From positions 1 through 64,000 of the forward strand of contig URYL01000007.1 in NCBI GenBank assembly GCA_900552075.1: DNA of 64,000 nucleotides. The letters are read 5' to 3'. Of the stretch, positions 50,884 through 60,344 are shown piece after piece. The notes under the pieces are model-generated. The model saw only the letters and a list, made by a program, of their open reading frames with translations, was not told the DNA's origin and did no database searches. The stretch comes from an uncultured Bacteroides sp. (GTDB lineage: Bacteria > Bacteroidota > Bacteroidia > Bacteroidales > Bacteroidaceae). Numbering within the stretch: position 1 is the stretch's first letter; every line of letters begins with the position of its first letter. Position numbers and translations under genes: made by a program.

Positions 50884-51837
50884 ATGGGATTATTATCATC
50901 TTTATTCGGAAAAAGCCAATCCGATGAAAACGAACAGGAAAAACAAGACAAGAAAAACTTCGACATTCTGAAATACGACGGCATCCGTGCCCGCAATATG
51001 GGAAAATTGGACTACGCCATCAAATGTTTTGAAGAGGCTGTAGCGCTCAACGATGAAAACGAAACACTGGGACTGCTGGCCAGTGCCTACCTCCAAGCCA
51101 ACCGCACAGACGATGCACGTATCACCCTCGACCGGCTCGTGGCAAAAGATGAAACCAACATACAGGCCTTGCTGTCGCTGGCCAGCGTATGCTTCTTGCA
51201 GGAAGATTATGACGGCATGAACAATGCTTGCCAGAAAGCCATCTCCATAGATGATAAAAATGCACAAGCCTATTATCTGGCCGGGAAAGCGGCGCATGGC
51301 ATGAAAAACGGAATACAGGCTATTGTGATGCTGACCAAAGCCCTTGCCCAGAACGAAAGTTATACGGAAGCGTATCTGCTCCGTGCGGAGGTGTTGTGGG
51401 AAATGCGTCAGGCAAAGGACGCCTTGGACGACTTGGAGCAGGTGTTGAAACTCAATCCGGAGGAGGAAGAAGCTCTTCTGCTGAAAGCCACCATACACAT
51501 CCAGCTCGGACAAACGGAAGAAGGTGAGGGATGCCTGGATCAGGTGATTTCACTGAACCCATTTAACGTAAAGGCTTACCTGCTGAAAGGAAGCTTACTG
51601 ACAGAAGAGAAGGAACTGGACAAAGCCCTGGAGAACTACCAGGAAGCTATCGAACTGATTCCGCAAGACGCTCAACTGTATCAGGAAAGAGGGCGGGTAC
51701 GTCTGCTGATGGGTGACAAGGACGGAGCCACGGAAGACATGAAAAAAGTCATCGAACTGGCTCCTGAAAAAGAGAATCTGATTTCCGGTCATTTCGATAA
51801 TTTTGAAAAGAACAACTTGCAGACGGGAATTTATTGA
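50884..51837 (+). CDS. Tetratricopeptide repeat protein
   Basis: A 317-residue soluble protein. After a short charged N-terminus (GLLSSLFGKSQSDENEQEKQDKKN) it consists of about eight TPR repeats (residues 30-300), seen as repeated AxxCFxxAxxLxxxN patterns such as LDYAIKCFEEAVALNDEN and LDKALENYQEAIELIPQD. No signal peptide, so a cytoplasmic scaffold is likely. TATCTTTG at 50847-50854 is the -7 element. A terminator shared with the convergent aminotransferase follows. Partners are unknown. Confidence 0.88.
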   Translation: MGLLSSLFGKSQSDENEQEKQDKKNFDILKYDGIRARNMGKLDYAIKCFEEAVALNDENETLGLLASAYLQANRTDDARITLDRLVAKDETNIQALLSLASVCFLQEDYDGMNNACQKAISIDDKNAQAYYLAGKAAHGMKNGIQAIVMLTKALAQNESYTEAYLLRAEVLWEMRQAKDALDDLEQVLKLNPEEEEALLLKATIHIQLGQTEEGEGCLDQVISLNPFNVKAYLLKGSLLTEEKELDKALENYQEAIELIPQDAQLYQERGRVRLLMGDKDGATEDMKKVIELAPEKENLISGHFDNFEKNNLQTGIY

Positions 51838-51859
51838 TTCAAACTCTTATATATAAAAA

Positions 51860-51916
51860 AAGAAGAAACAGCTGTGGAATCCTCCTTCAAAGAGATTTTC
51901 ACAGCCGTTTCTTTTA
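51860..51916 (+). terminator. Terminator between the TPR and PatB genes
   Basis: A 12-base stem with one mismatch (51865-51876 with 51900-51911), flanked by A runs and TTTT; works for both convergent genes. Confidence 0.75.
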
Positions 51917-51928
51917 TATGTCTTCTAA

Positions 51929-53098
<1,170 letters not shown>

Positions 53099-53223
53099 GT
53101 TCTTTTACTGTTTGGCTGTTTTGTAAATGAAATATCTCTATACAACAAAGGTAAGAAAATACCTTCACATCCGGCATTATGAACGTATTTTTAAAAAATG
53201 AGAAGAAAAATTTTGATGTAATA

Positions 53224-53253
53224 TTTGTTTTTTAAAGAAAAGTATTACTTTTG
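53224..53253 (+). promoter_or_regulatory. Promoter of the phe/tyr operon
   Basis: TTTG at 53224-53227, an 18-base spacer and TACTTTTG at 53246-53253. The transcript should begin near 53260, about 24 bases before the leader peptide start. Confidence 0.75.
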
Positions 53254-53283
53254 CAGCAGAAATAACAACAAAATAATAAGAAC

Positions 53284-53373
53284 ATGAGAACATTTGCATC
53301 TTACTTCTTCTTTTACTTTTATTTCTTTTACTTTAGCAATGAAGTGAAGCGGGAGTTTGCATGCATATGGTAA
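53284..53373 (+). CDS. Phe/Tyr-rich leader peptide of the aromatic operon
   Basis: A 29-residue open frame, too short for normal gene calling. It starts MRTFASYFFFYFYFFYFSNE and ends FACIW. Residues 7-17 are eleven consecutive aromatic residues, seven Phe and four Tyr; the whole peptide has nine Phe and four Tyr. That is the composition expected of a leader peptide that senses charged Phe- and Tyr-tRNA. It lies downstream of the promoter and upstream of competing hairpins and a pheA-tyrA operon. No other function is expected for such a peptide. Confidence is high because composition, position and RNA structure agree. Confidence 0.88.
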   Translation: MRTFASYFFFYFYFFYFSNEVKREFACIW

Positions 53374-53433
53374 GAAGAAAATTAATTGAAATGATAATAC
53401 AAAGTCCCGCTTCATGGAAGCGGGACTTTTTTT
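53344..53433 (+). promoter_or_regulatory. Transcription attenuator (antiterminator and terminator) of the phe/tyr operon
   Basis: The terminator is a perfect 13-bp stem (53401-53413 with 53417-53429), a 3-base loop and a T7 run (53427-53433). Its left arm can instead pair with TGAAGCGGGA at 53345-53354 (with 53405-53414), which lies within the leader peptide just after the Phe/Tyr codons. A ribosome stalled on those codons leaves the second region free to form the antiterminator; otherwise the terminator forms. pheA begins 20 bases after the T run. Confidence 0.82.
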
Positions 53434-53452
53434 ATAGTTATAGTTACAAAAG

Positions 53453-54295
53453 ATGAAGAAGATAGCCATACAAGGAGTTCCGGGCTCATATCATGACATC
53501 GCAGCCCATAAGTTTTTCAAAGACGAGGAAATCGAACTGATTTGCTGTAATACGTTCGAAGACGTGTTCGACACCCTTCGGAAAGACAGCAGCGTCATCG
53601 GAATGATTGCCATTGAAAATACGATTGCCGGAAGCCTCCTTCACAATTACGAGTTGCTCAGAGACAGCGGGGCAACGATTATCGGAGAACACAAACTGCG
53701 CATCAGCCACAGCATCATGTGCCTGCCCGGAGAGGACTGGAGCACACTGACCGAAGTCAACTCCCATCCGGTGGCACTGGCACAATGCCGGGATTTCCTG
53801 CAGCATCACCCACAGCTGAAAGTGGTGGAAACGGAAGACACCGCAGGCAGCGCACGCGACATCAAGGAAAAGGGCCTGAAAGGACATGCCGCCATCTGCT
53901 CCAAATATGCCGCTGAACTTTACGGCATGAAAATCCTGCAGGAAGGCATAGAGACCAACAAACACAATTTTACCCGCTTCTTGGTGGTATGCGACCCCTG
54001 GATGGCCGACGAACTGAAAGACCGTTCGAAAATCAACAAAGCCAACATCGTTTTTTCATTGCCTCATAGCGAAGGAAGCCTCTCGCAAGTGCTGTCCATC
54101 TTTTCATTCTATCACATCAACCTGACCAAAATACAGTCGTTGCCCATCATCGGACGCGAATGGGAATACCTGTTCTACGTGGATGTCCTGTTCAACGACT
54201 ACCTGAGATACAAACAATCTATTGACGCAGTCATGCCATTAACCAAAGCACTTAAAATTTTAGGAGAATATGCAGAAGGAGAATCAATCATATAA
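53453..54295 (+). CDS. pheA: Prephenate dehydratase
   Basis: A 280-residue enzyme converting prephenate to phenylpyruvate. The periplasmic-binding-like catalytic domain (residues 1-180) starts IAIQGVPGSYHDIAA and has the catalytic NKHNFTRFLVV (Thr-Arg-Phe). A C-terminal ACT domain (about 198-275) follows. Its two ligand motifs read SEGSLSQVL and TKIQSLPI, where the well-known Phe-inhibited enzymes have GALV and ESRP, so feedback by Phe may be altered. The end overlaps the aminotransferase gene by 26 bases. Expression is set by the attenuator upstream. Confidence 0.93.
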   Translation: MKKIAIQGVPGSYHDIAAHKFFKDEEIELICCNTFEDVFDTLRKDSSVIGMIAIENTIAGSLLHNYELLRDSGATIIGEHKLRISHSIMCLPGEDWSTLTEVNSHPVALAQCRDFLQHHPQLKVVETEDTAGSARDIKEKGLKGHAAICSKYAAELYGMKILQEGIETNKHNFTRFLVVCDPWMADELKDRSKINKANIVFSLPHSEGSLSQVLSIFSFYHINLTKIQSLPIIGREWEYLFYVDVLFNDYLRYKQSIDAVMPLTKALKILGEYAEGESII

Positions 54296-55460
54296 AATAG
54301 AACCGGCCAACCGGTTAAGCAGTGTCAGCGAATATTATTTCAGCCGGAAGCTGAAAGAAGTGGCACAAATGAATGCAGAAGGAAAGAACGTCATCAGTCT
54401 GGGTATCGGAAGTCCCGACATGCCACCTTCAGAGGAAACCATCAACGTGTTGTGCGAAAATGCCCGCAAACCAGACGCACATGGTTACCAACCCACCGTG
54501 GGAATACCGGAACTGCGCAAGGCCATGGCCGACTGGTACAAAAGATGGTATAACGTAGACTTGGACCCGGCTACGGAAATCCAGCCGCTCATCGGTTCCA
54601 AGGAAGGAATCCTGCATGTCACCTTGGCACTGGTCAATCCAGGCGATCAGGTATTGGTTCCGAATCCGGGATACCCTACCTACACTTCCCTGAACAAGAT
54701 TTTAGGCAGTGAAATCGTGAACTACAACCTGCGGGAAGACAATCATTGGCAACCCGACTTCGACGAATTGGAGAAGATGGATTTGAGCCGGGTGAAAATC
54801 ATGTGGACCAACTATCCGAACATGCCGACAGGCGCCAATGCCACACTGGAGCTTTACGAAAAACTGGTCGACTTTGCCCGTCGTCACCAGCTGGTGGTGG
54901 TGAACGACAACCCCTACAGCTTCATTCTGAACCGCAAGCCTCTCAGTATCCTGAACATTCCGGGAGCCAAGGAATGCTGCATTGAGTTCAACTCCATGAG
55001 CAAAAGCCATAACATGCCGGGCTGGCGTGTAGGAATGCTGGCCACCAATGCCACTTTCGTACAATGGATTCTGAAGATAAAGAGCAACATCGACTCCGGA
55101 ACCTTCCGGCCTTTGCAGCTGGCCGCCGCTCAAGCCTACCGCAACAGTGCAGAATGGCACGAAGAAGCCAACATCCGTACCTACGCACGACGCCGGAAAC
55201 TGGCCGAAGAAATCATGCATACCTTAGGATGTACCTTCGACCCGGAACAAGTAGGTATGTTCCTGTGGGGCCGTATTCCCGACTCTTACGCCGATGTGGA
55301 AGACCTGACCGAAAAAATCCTCCACGAAGCCCGTGTCTTCATCACTCCGGGATTCATTTTCGGGAGCAACGGAAAACGCTACATCCGCATTTCACTTTGC
55401 GCCAAGGAACCTCAACTGGAAGAGGCCCTGAAACGCATTCAAGCAGTTATGAACAAATAA
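54270..55460 (+). CDS. Aromatic-type PLP aminotransferase
   Basis: A 396-residue fold type I aminotransferase. PLP motifs: NPGYPTYTSLNKILG, WTNYPNMPTGA, VVNDNPYSFILN (Asp/Tyr), and the PLP lysine in NSMSKSHNMPGWRVGML (near 240), then an Arg near the C-terminus (KRYIRISL) for the substrate carboxylate. Subfamily resembles LL-diaminopimelate/aspartate aminotransferases. Place in the operon suggests it converts phenylpyruvate and 4-hydroxyphenylpyruvate to Phe and Tyr. It overlaps pheA by 26 bases, so translation is coupled. Confidence 0.88.
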   Translation: MQKENQSYKIEPANRLSSVSEYYFSRKLKEVAQMNAEGKNVISLGIGSPDMPPSEETINVLCENARKPDAHGYQPTVGIPELRKAMADWYKRWYNVDLDPATEIQPLIGSKEGILHVTLALVNPGDQVLVPNPGYPTYTSLNKILGSEIVNYNLREDNHWQPDFDELEKMDLSRVKIMWTNYPNMPTGANATLELYEKLVDFARRHQLVVVNDNPYSFILNRKPLSILNIPGAKECCIEFNSMSKSHNMPGWRVGMLATNATFVQWILKIKSNIDSGTFRPLQLAAAQAYRNSAEWHEEANIRTYARRRKLAEEIMHTLGCTFDPEQVGMFLWGRIPDSYADVEDLTEKILHEARVFITPGFIFGSNGKRYIRISLCAKEPQLEEALKRIQAVMNK

Positions 55461-55484
55461 ACATTACAAAAATCAAATACTACC

Positions 55485-56555
55485 ATGGAACAATTGGATT
55501 TATTACCTATCGAACTGGAAGGTGTTTCTCAGGAACGCCCTCTGATCATTGCAGGTCCCTGCAGTGCTGAAACTGAAGAGCAAGTCATGACCACGGCCAG
55601 AGCCTTGGCCGACAAAGGTATTAAGATTTTCCGTGCCGGAATCTGGAAGCCCCGTACCAAACCGGGAGGCTTTGAAGGTATCGGTGTGGAAGGACTTTCC
55701 TGGCTGAAGGAAGTGAAAAAAGAAACCGGTATGTACGTGGCTACCGAAGTCGCTACCGCCAAACATGTATACGAATGCCTGAAAGCCGACGTAGACATCG
55801 TATGGATTGGCGCCCGTACCACTGCCAACCCCTTCGCCGTACAGGAGATTGCCGATGCCCTGAAAGGTGTGGACATTCCGGTCTATGTAAAGAATCCGGT
55901 CAATCCGGATCTGGAACTCTGGATTGGTGCCTTGGAACGTATCAACAATGCCGGACTGAAACGTATCGGAGCCATCCACCGCGGATTCTCTTCTTACGAC
56001 AAGAAAATATACCGCAACCTGCCGCAGTGGCACATTCCTATCGAATTGCGTCGCCGTATTCCGAACCTGCCTATCCTTTGCGACCCGAGCCACATCGGTG
56101 GAAAACGTGAACTGATTGCTCCGCTCTGCCAGCAGGCCATGGATTTGGGATTCGACGGCCTCATCATCGAATCACATTGCAATCCGGAATGCGCATGGAG
56201 CGATGCCGCACAGCAAGTCACTCCCGATGTACTCGATTACATCCTGAACCTGCTGGTCATCCGTTCCGAACACCAAAGCACTGAGAACCTGAACGAGCTG
56301 CGCCGCCAGATTGACGAATGCGATAATGAACTGATGGACATTCTGGCCAAACGTATGCGGGTATGCCGCGAAATCGGAACCTTCAAGAAGGAACACAACA
56401 TGACTATCCTGCAGACCGGCCGTTACAACGAAATTCTGGACAAGCGAGGTGCACAAGGTTCACTTTGCGGAATGGACCCGGACTTCATCAAGCAAGTGTT
56501 TGAGATGATTCACGAAGAAAGTGTCCGCCAGCAAATGGAAATCATCAACAAGTAA
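55485..56555 (+). CDS. Bifunctional DAHP synthase / chorismate mutase
   Basis: A 356-residue fusion. Residues 1-255 are a type I-beta DAHP synthase (IAGPCSAETEEQ, FRAGIWKPRTKPGGFEG, IWIGARTTANPF, CDPSHIGG), which joins phosphoenolpyruvate and erythrose 4-phosphate to start the shikimate pathway. Residues 265-350 are an AroQ chorismate mutase (LNELRRQIDECDNELMDILAKRM with catalytic Arg and Lys). The mutase probably also regulates the synthase by binding prephenate or chorismate. 24 bases follow the aminotransferase stop. Orientation (DAHPS then CM) is usual in Bacteroidetes. Confidence 0.95.
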   Translation: MEQLDLLPIELEGVSQERPLIIAGPCSAETEEQVMTTARALADKGIKIFRAGIWKPRTKPGGFEGIGVEGLSWLKEVKKETGMYVATEVATAKHVYECLKADVDIVWIGARTTANPFAVQEIADALKGVDIPVYVKNPVNPDLELWIGALERINNAGLKRIGAIHRGFSSYDKKIYRNLPQWHIPIELRRRIPNLPILCDPSHIGGKRELIAPLCQQAMDLGFDGLIIESHCNPECAWSDAAQQVTPDVLDYILNLLVIRSEHQSTENLNELRRQIDECDNELMDILAKRMRVCREIGTFKKEHNMTILQTGRYNEILDKRGAQGSLCGMDPDFIKQVFEMIHEESVRQQMEIINK

Positions 56556-56573
56556 GTACGAGAAGAACAAGAA

Positions 56574-57347
56574 ATGAAGATATTGATTTTAGGAGCCGGA
56601 AAAATGGGCTCCTTCTTTACTGATGTATTGAGTTTTGAACATGAGGTAGCCGTGTATGATGTAAATCCGCAGCGACTGCGCTTCATGTACAACTGCTACC
56701 GTTTTACCCAACCGGATGAAATCAAGGAATTCCAGCCGGAACTGGTCATCAATGCCGCCACGGTGAAATATACCCTCGATGCGTTTAATCAGGTGCTTCC
56801 GCTCCTGCCCAAAGACTGCATCATCAGCGACATTGCTTCCGTGAAAACCGGATTGAAAGAATTTTACGAGCACTGCGGTTTCCGTTACGTGTCCACCCAC
56901 CCGATGTTCGGTCCCACGTTTGCCAACCTCGATAAGCTGAGCACCGAGAATGCCATCATCATCAAGGAAGGCGACCACTTGGGCAAGATTTTCTTCAAGG
57001 ACCTCTACCAACGTCTGAAGCTGAATATCTTTGAATACACGTTCGAGGAACACGACGAAACCGTGGCCTACTCCTTGTCTATCCCGTTTGTTTCCACCTT
57101 CGTGTTTGCGGCCGTCATGAAACATCAGGATGCACCGGGTACCACCTTCAAGCGCCACATGGCCATTGCCCAAGGTGTGCTGAGTGAAGACGATTTCCTG
57201 TTGCAGGAAATCCTGTTCAATCCCCGCACCCCGGCACAAGTGGAAGGTATCCGTACGGAACTGAACGAACTACTGGACATCATCAGCCGGAAGGACGCGG
57301 AAGGCATGCACGCCTACCTGACCAAAATCCGTAAGAACATCAAGTAA
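56574..57347 (+). CDS. tyrA: Prephenate dehydrogenase
   Basis: A 257-residue NAD(P)-dependent enzyme converting prephenate to 4-hydroxyphenylpyruvate. It starts MKILILGAGKMGSFFTDVLS (Rossmann), and has DIASVKTGLKEFY and VSTHPMFGPTFANL with the conserved His. The C-terminal helical dimerisation part is present; no ACT domain. It closes the operon of four enzymes which together take chorismate to Phe and Tyr. A strong terminator follows. Confidence 0.93.
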   Translation: MKILILGAGKMGSFFTDVLSFEHEVAVYDVNPQRLRFMYNCYRFTQPDEIKEFQPELVINAATVKYTLDAFNQVLPLLPKDCIISDIASVKTGLKEFYEHCGFRYVSTHPMFGPTFANLDKLSTENAIIIKEGDHLGKIFFKDLYQRLKLNIFEYTFEEHDETVAYSLSIPFVSTFVFAAVMKHQDAPGTTFKRHMAIAQGVLSEDDFLLQEILFNPRTPAQVEGIRTELNELLDIISRKDAEGMHAYLTKIRKNIK

Positions 57348-57385
57348 TAAACTGAGAAAAAGTCTCAAGCTAAAATTACGAAAAT

Positions 57386-57452
57386 AAAAATCCTCCTGCC
57401 TTTAGCCATAGAATGCAAAACAAACTAAAGCTAAAAACAGGAGGATTTTTAT
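57386..57452 (+). terminator. Terminator after the phe/tyr operon
   Basis: A perfect 13-bp stem (57386-57398 with 57438-57450) plus an inner TTTAGC/GCTAAA stem, flanked by A and T runs; also able to serve the convergent barrel gene. Confidence 0.9.
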
Positions 57453-57500
57453 ATAATCACAAATAGATTCCTTTTATCTCCAACAGATATTCATCTGCAA

Positions 57501-58109
57501 TCAGAACCGATAGCCTACCGTCAACAAGAAAGCCAGATTCTTGTTACTTTCATCGGCAAAACTTTCCTTAATCATATTGGTAAATCCATACTGTCCGGTC
57601 AGGTTAATCAGATAATGGTCGTCCAGTTCAAACCCGACACCATACTGCAAACCCACAGCACAGCGGTTCATCATGGCCTCATCATTCTTACCAACCTTTT
57701 TAAACAACTTTGTGCCTACTTCTGCCCCACTCGCTTCAACAGTCATTTTTCCACCCAAGCCAAATCCTACATAAGGACCAAAGTTCACCACAAAACGATT
57801 TCTCTCTGCAATATTTACCTTTACAGCTGCCAGCAAAGGAATATCGAGATAAACCGGATTCATCTTTGTATCGACTCCTCCCTCACTTGCCTTACAGCCC
57901 TTGCTGGTAAAATTCAACCCTGACTGGAAAGACCACATTTCATTAAAAGCATAATCCATACCGACTCCCACCGTATAACCAACTTTCATATCTGCCTCAC
58001 TGTTGGTGATGTTTGCCATTGACATACCTCCATGGATGTCAAATCTTGCTTGAGAATAACCTGCAACGGCCAGCAAACCCAATAACAAAGTCAATAATGT
58101 TTTCTTCAT
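57501..58109 (-). CDS. PorT-like outer-membrane beta-barrel protein
   Basis: A 202-residue exported protein with a signal peptide (to about 20, GYSQA). The rest alternates hydrophobic and polar residues in eight or so strands with Gly/Tyr turns (RFDIHGGMSMANIT, VGYTVGVGMDYAFN, FVVNFGPYVGFGLGGKM) and ends with the aromatic TVGYRF typical of barrel insertion signals. It fits the small 'outer membrane beta-barrel/PorT family' of Bacteroidetes. The 5' leader holds a perfect 9-bp hairpin (58168-58176 with 58192-58200). Function unknown. Confidence 0.82.
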   Translation of the reverse strand: MKKTLLTLLLGLLAVAGYSQARFDIHGGMSMANITNSEADMKVGYTVGVGMDYAFNEMWSFQSGLNFTSKGCKASEGGVDTKMNPVYLDIPLLAAVKVNIAERNRFVVNFGPYVGFGLGGKMTVEASGAEVGTKLFKKVGKNDEAMMNRCAVGLQYGVGFELDDHYLINLTGQYGFTNMIKESFADESNKNLAFLLTVGYRF

Positions 58110-58230
58110 AGCCCAAAATCTTTAAGTTAAGTTTCTGTCTCCCTCGAAACAAATTCATTTATTTAAAGAAACATGGAGACTCGCCATTCGGCCATGTTTC
58201 CATTCACCAACTCTAAACCTTTCCATATAT

Positions 58231-58299
58231 AAAAAACAAGTGTTCCTTTTCGTTCATTTTCACTAAAAACAGACCAGAAAATAAACAAAAAGGAACACT
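58231..58299 (-). terminator. Terminator of the GHL10 gene
   Basis: A perfect 12-bp inverted repeat (58239-58250 with 58288-58299) with a 37-base loop, followed on the minus strand by TTGTTTTTT. Confidence 0.72.
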
Positions 58300-58322
58300 C
58301 CTATTTTTTAGAGTCCTACGCT

Positions 58323-59825
58323 TTACAGCTTGACCTTCTTTGATACCGATTTCGATTCATTGTGCAGACGGTCGAGTGCAGTCACCACATAACGGTACTT
58401 CGTCTTTCCGTCTTCATACGGCAGCTTGTAGAATTCATCGTGCGTAATGGTTACAATGTGAGACGGGTCATTCAAATTCACCTTTTCCTTCTTATCGAAA
58501 CGATACACCACATAATGATAAGCCTTGTCCATCTCTGTCTTGGCTTTCGGTGCCGTCCAGAACAGAATGTAACCGTCTGCCGTCCACACGGGTTTCAGCT
58601 TGCGCACCTTTCCAGGAGCCTTGTCGTCCATGAACGGCGAAGTAGGAAGCAGGGCTGGATACTTGTGGTATTCCTTCACCAGCATATCGCGGTAATGACC
58701 CTTGTTTTCCACTACGGCAGCTGCATACCACTGGCAGCTTCCCTGAACGGTCGGCAAGGAACGCTGCAAATTGTACTTGGCAGGAATCTGACTCTGGTTC
58801 GGGTTCATCAAATCTGCCTTGGATACCGTACGCACTACATCCTGACCAATATACAATGGACGGGCAGCTGCGTGACGTGCCCACCAGCGAATCAAGGTCT
58901 CATAATCGGCTGCCGGATGACCGATTTCCCAGTAAATCTGCGGGATATTGTAATCCACCCAGCCGTTGTTCACCCACAACAACACATCGGCATACAAATC
59001 ATCGTAATTCTGTAATCCATTGGTATCACTTCCGTTCGGATCATTTTTCCGGTTCCGGTAAATACCAAATGGAGATACCCCGAACTTCACCCACGGCTTG
59101 CATTCGCGTACCGTCTCATGAATCTCCTTAATCAGCACGTTCACATTGTCCCGGCGCCAATCAGCCCGACGGGTAAATCCGCGACCATACGCCGCAAAGC
59201 TGATATTATCCGGAAAATCCTCTCCCGGATTCGGATACGGATAGAAGTAGTCGTCCATGTGAATGGCATCCACATCGTAACGGCTCACAATGTCGCGCAC
59301 AATCTTGCAGATATATTTTCTGGATTCCGGCAATCCCGGGTCGAAATACAACTGTCCGGCATACTGCACGAACCATTCCGGATGTTGGTTGTAAGGATGC
59401 ATCGGCGACAATGCCCCCGTCCCTTTCGTCTTGGCCCGATACGGATTGATCCACGCATGCAGCTCCATGTTCCGCTTGTGGCATTCCTCAATCATGAACT
59501 GCAACGGGTCCCACATGGGCGAAGGAGCCTTCCCCTGCACACCTGTCAAAAAACGGCTCCACGGTTCGTAGGGCGATTTATACAGCGCATCCGCTTCCGC
59601 TCTCACCTGGAAAATGATGGCATTTATACCCGCTTTCTGCAAATTGTCCAGCTGGCTTACCAACACTTTTTTCATCTTCTCCGTAGGCATTCCCTGGAAT
59701 TGTCCGTTCACACACTGTATCCATGCTCCTCGGAACTCCCGTTTGGGATAACGCACCTGCGCATGCAAGCTGCCTGCCCACAAGCTTCCCAACAGGACAA
59801 ACAGCATCAATAGTTTAGTCTTCAT
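58323..59825 (-). CDS. GHL10 family glycoside hydrolase (DUF187)
   Basis: A 500-residue exported hydrolase. The ATG at 59825 gives a good signal peptide (KTKLLMLFVLLGSLWAGSLHAQ); the upstream ATG does not. The body matches GHL10: FRGAWIQCVNGQF, INAIIFQVRAEADALY, LHAWINPYRA, VDAIHMDDYFYPYP (probable catalytic Asp), and KFGVSPFGIYRN, in a TIM barrel (residues 25-340), followed by a fibronectin-like domain (about 405-500). The E. coli member DigH cuts denuded peptidoglycan glycan strands, so a cell-wall role is likely. A perfect promoter lies about 57 bases upstream. Confidence 0.88.
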   Translation of the reverse strand: MKTKLLMLFVLLGSLWAGSLHAQVRYPKREFRGAWIQCVNGQFQGMPTEKMKKVLVSQLDNLQKAGINAIIFQVRAEADALYKSPYEPWSRFLTGVQGKAPSPMWDPLQFMIEECHKRNMELHAWINPYRAKTKGTGALSPMHPYNQHPEWFVQYAGQLYFDPGLPESRKYICKIVRDIVSRYDVDAIHMDDYFYPYPNPGEDFPDNISFAAYGRGFTRRADWRRDNVNVLIKEIHETVRECKPWVKFGVSPFGIYRNRKNDPNGSDTNGLQNYDDLYADVLLWVNNGWVDYNIPQIYWEIGHPAADYETLIRWWARHAAARPLYIGQDVVRTVSKADLMNPNQSQIPAKYNLQRSLPTVQGSCQWYAAAVVENKGHYRDMLVKEYHKYPALLPTSPFMDDKAPGKVRKLKPVWTADGYILFWTAPKAKTEMDKAYHYVVYRFDKKEKVNLNDPSHIVTITHDEFYKLPYEDGKTKYRYVVTALDRLHNESKSVSKKVKL

Positions 59826-59882
59826 ATCTGTAAATTTTATCATATTCTTTTCCCTTTTTCAAACAATAGTCCAATTAAGTCG

Positions 59883-59914
59883 CAAAGATACAGAAAGGTA
59901 AGAGAAGGACCAAA
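59883..59914 (-). promoter_or_regulatory. Promoter of the GHL10 gene
   Basis: On the minus strand TTTG (complement of 59911-59914), a 20-base spacer and TATCTTTG (complement of 59883-59890): full consensus. Confidence 0.78.
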
Positions 59915-60344
59915 CCAAAAGCACGCTTTTGAACGTAGCAGTTTCTATTCTGTCTGAAGACCGATGACAAGTTCTCCATTCCCCCACGGCAAACAAAATT
60001 CCAAACAGGTAAAGTATACTACAGCCCCTCTTTTAAATTAAGAATTATTCACATAAATATGATTTGTCTATCCGAACATGAATGAAACTACAATAAGCAA
60101 GCAAAACAGAAAAGTATCCATACCAAAAGAACTGAAACATTTCCAAGTATAATCAAGCCTTCAACAGGAGAATCAGAACAAACAATAAGATACCACAGAC
60201 GTTCACCCCCAACTACCTGAAACAGAGATTCCTCACACAAACATTCATTCTCAATTCAAAATAATACATGTATATTTGGAGAGTAATCACTACACTTAAA
60301 TGACCTTTAAATGAAACTCACAACTCATTTTATAAACAAGACAC
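59915..60344. other. 430-base region without a convincing gene
   Basis: The interval between the divergent GHL10 and GH27 genes has no gene-length frame. A 24-codon frame at 60078-60152 has no promoter and is probably chance. TATATTTG at 60271-60278 is the likely -7 element of the GH27 gene, giving a leader of about 60 bases. Such a long upstream region may carry regulator binding sites, but no clear inverted repeat is seen. Confidence 0.5.

Noticed and set aside
60078..60152. A 24-codon frame in the intergenic region before the alpha-galactosidase gene
   Set aside because: No promoter, no recognisable features, and such frames are expected by chance in AT-rich DNA.
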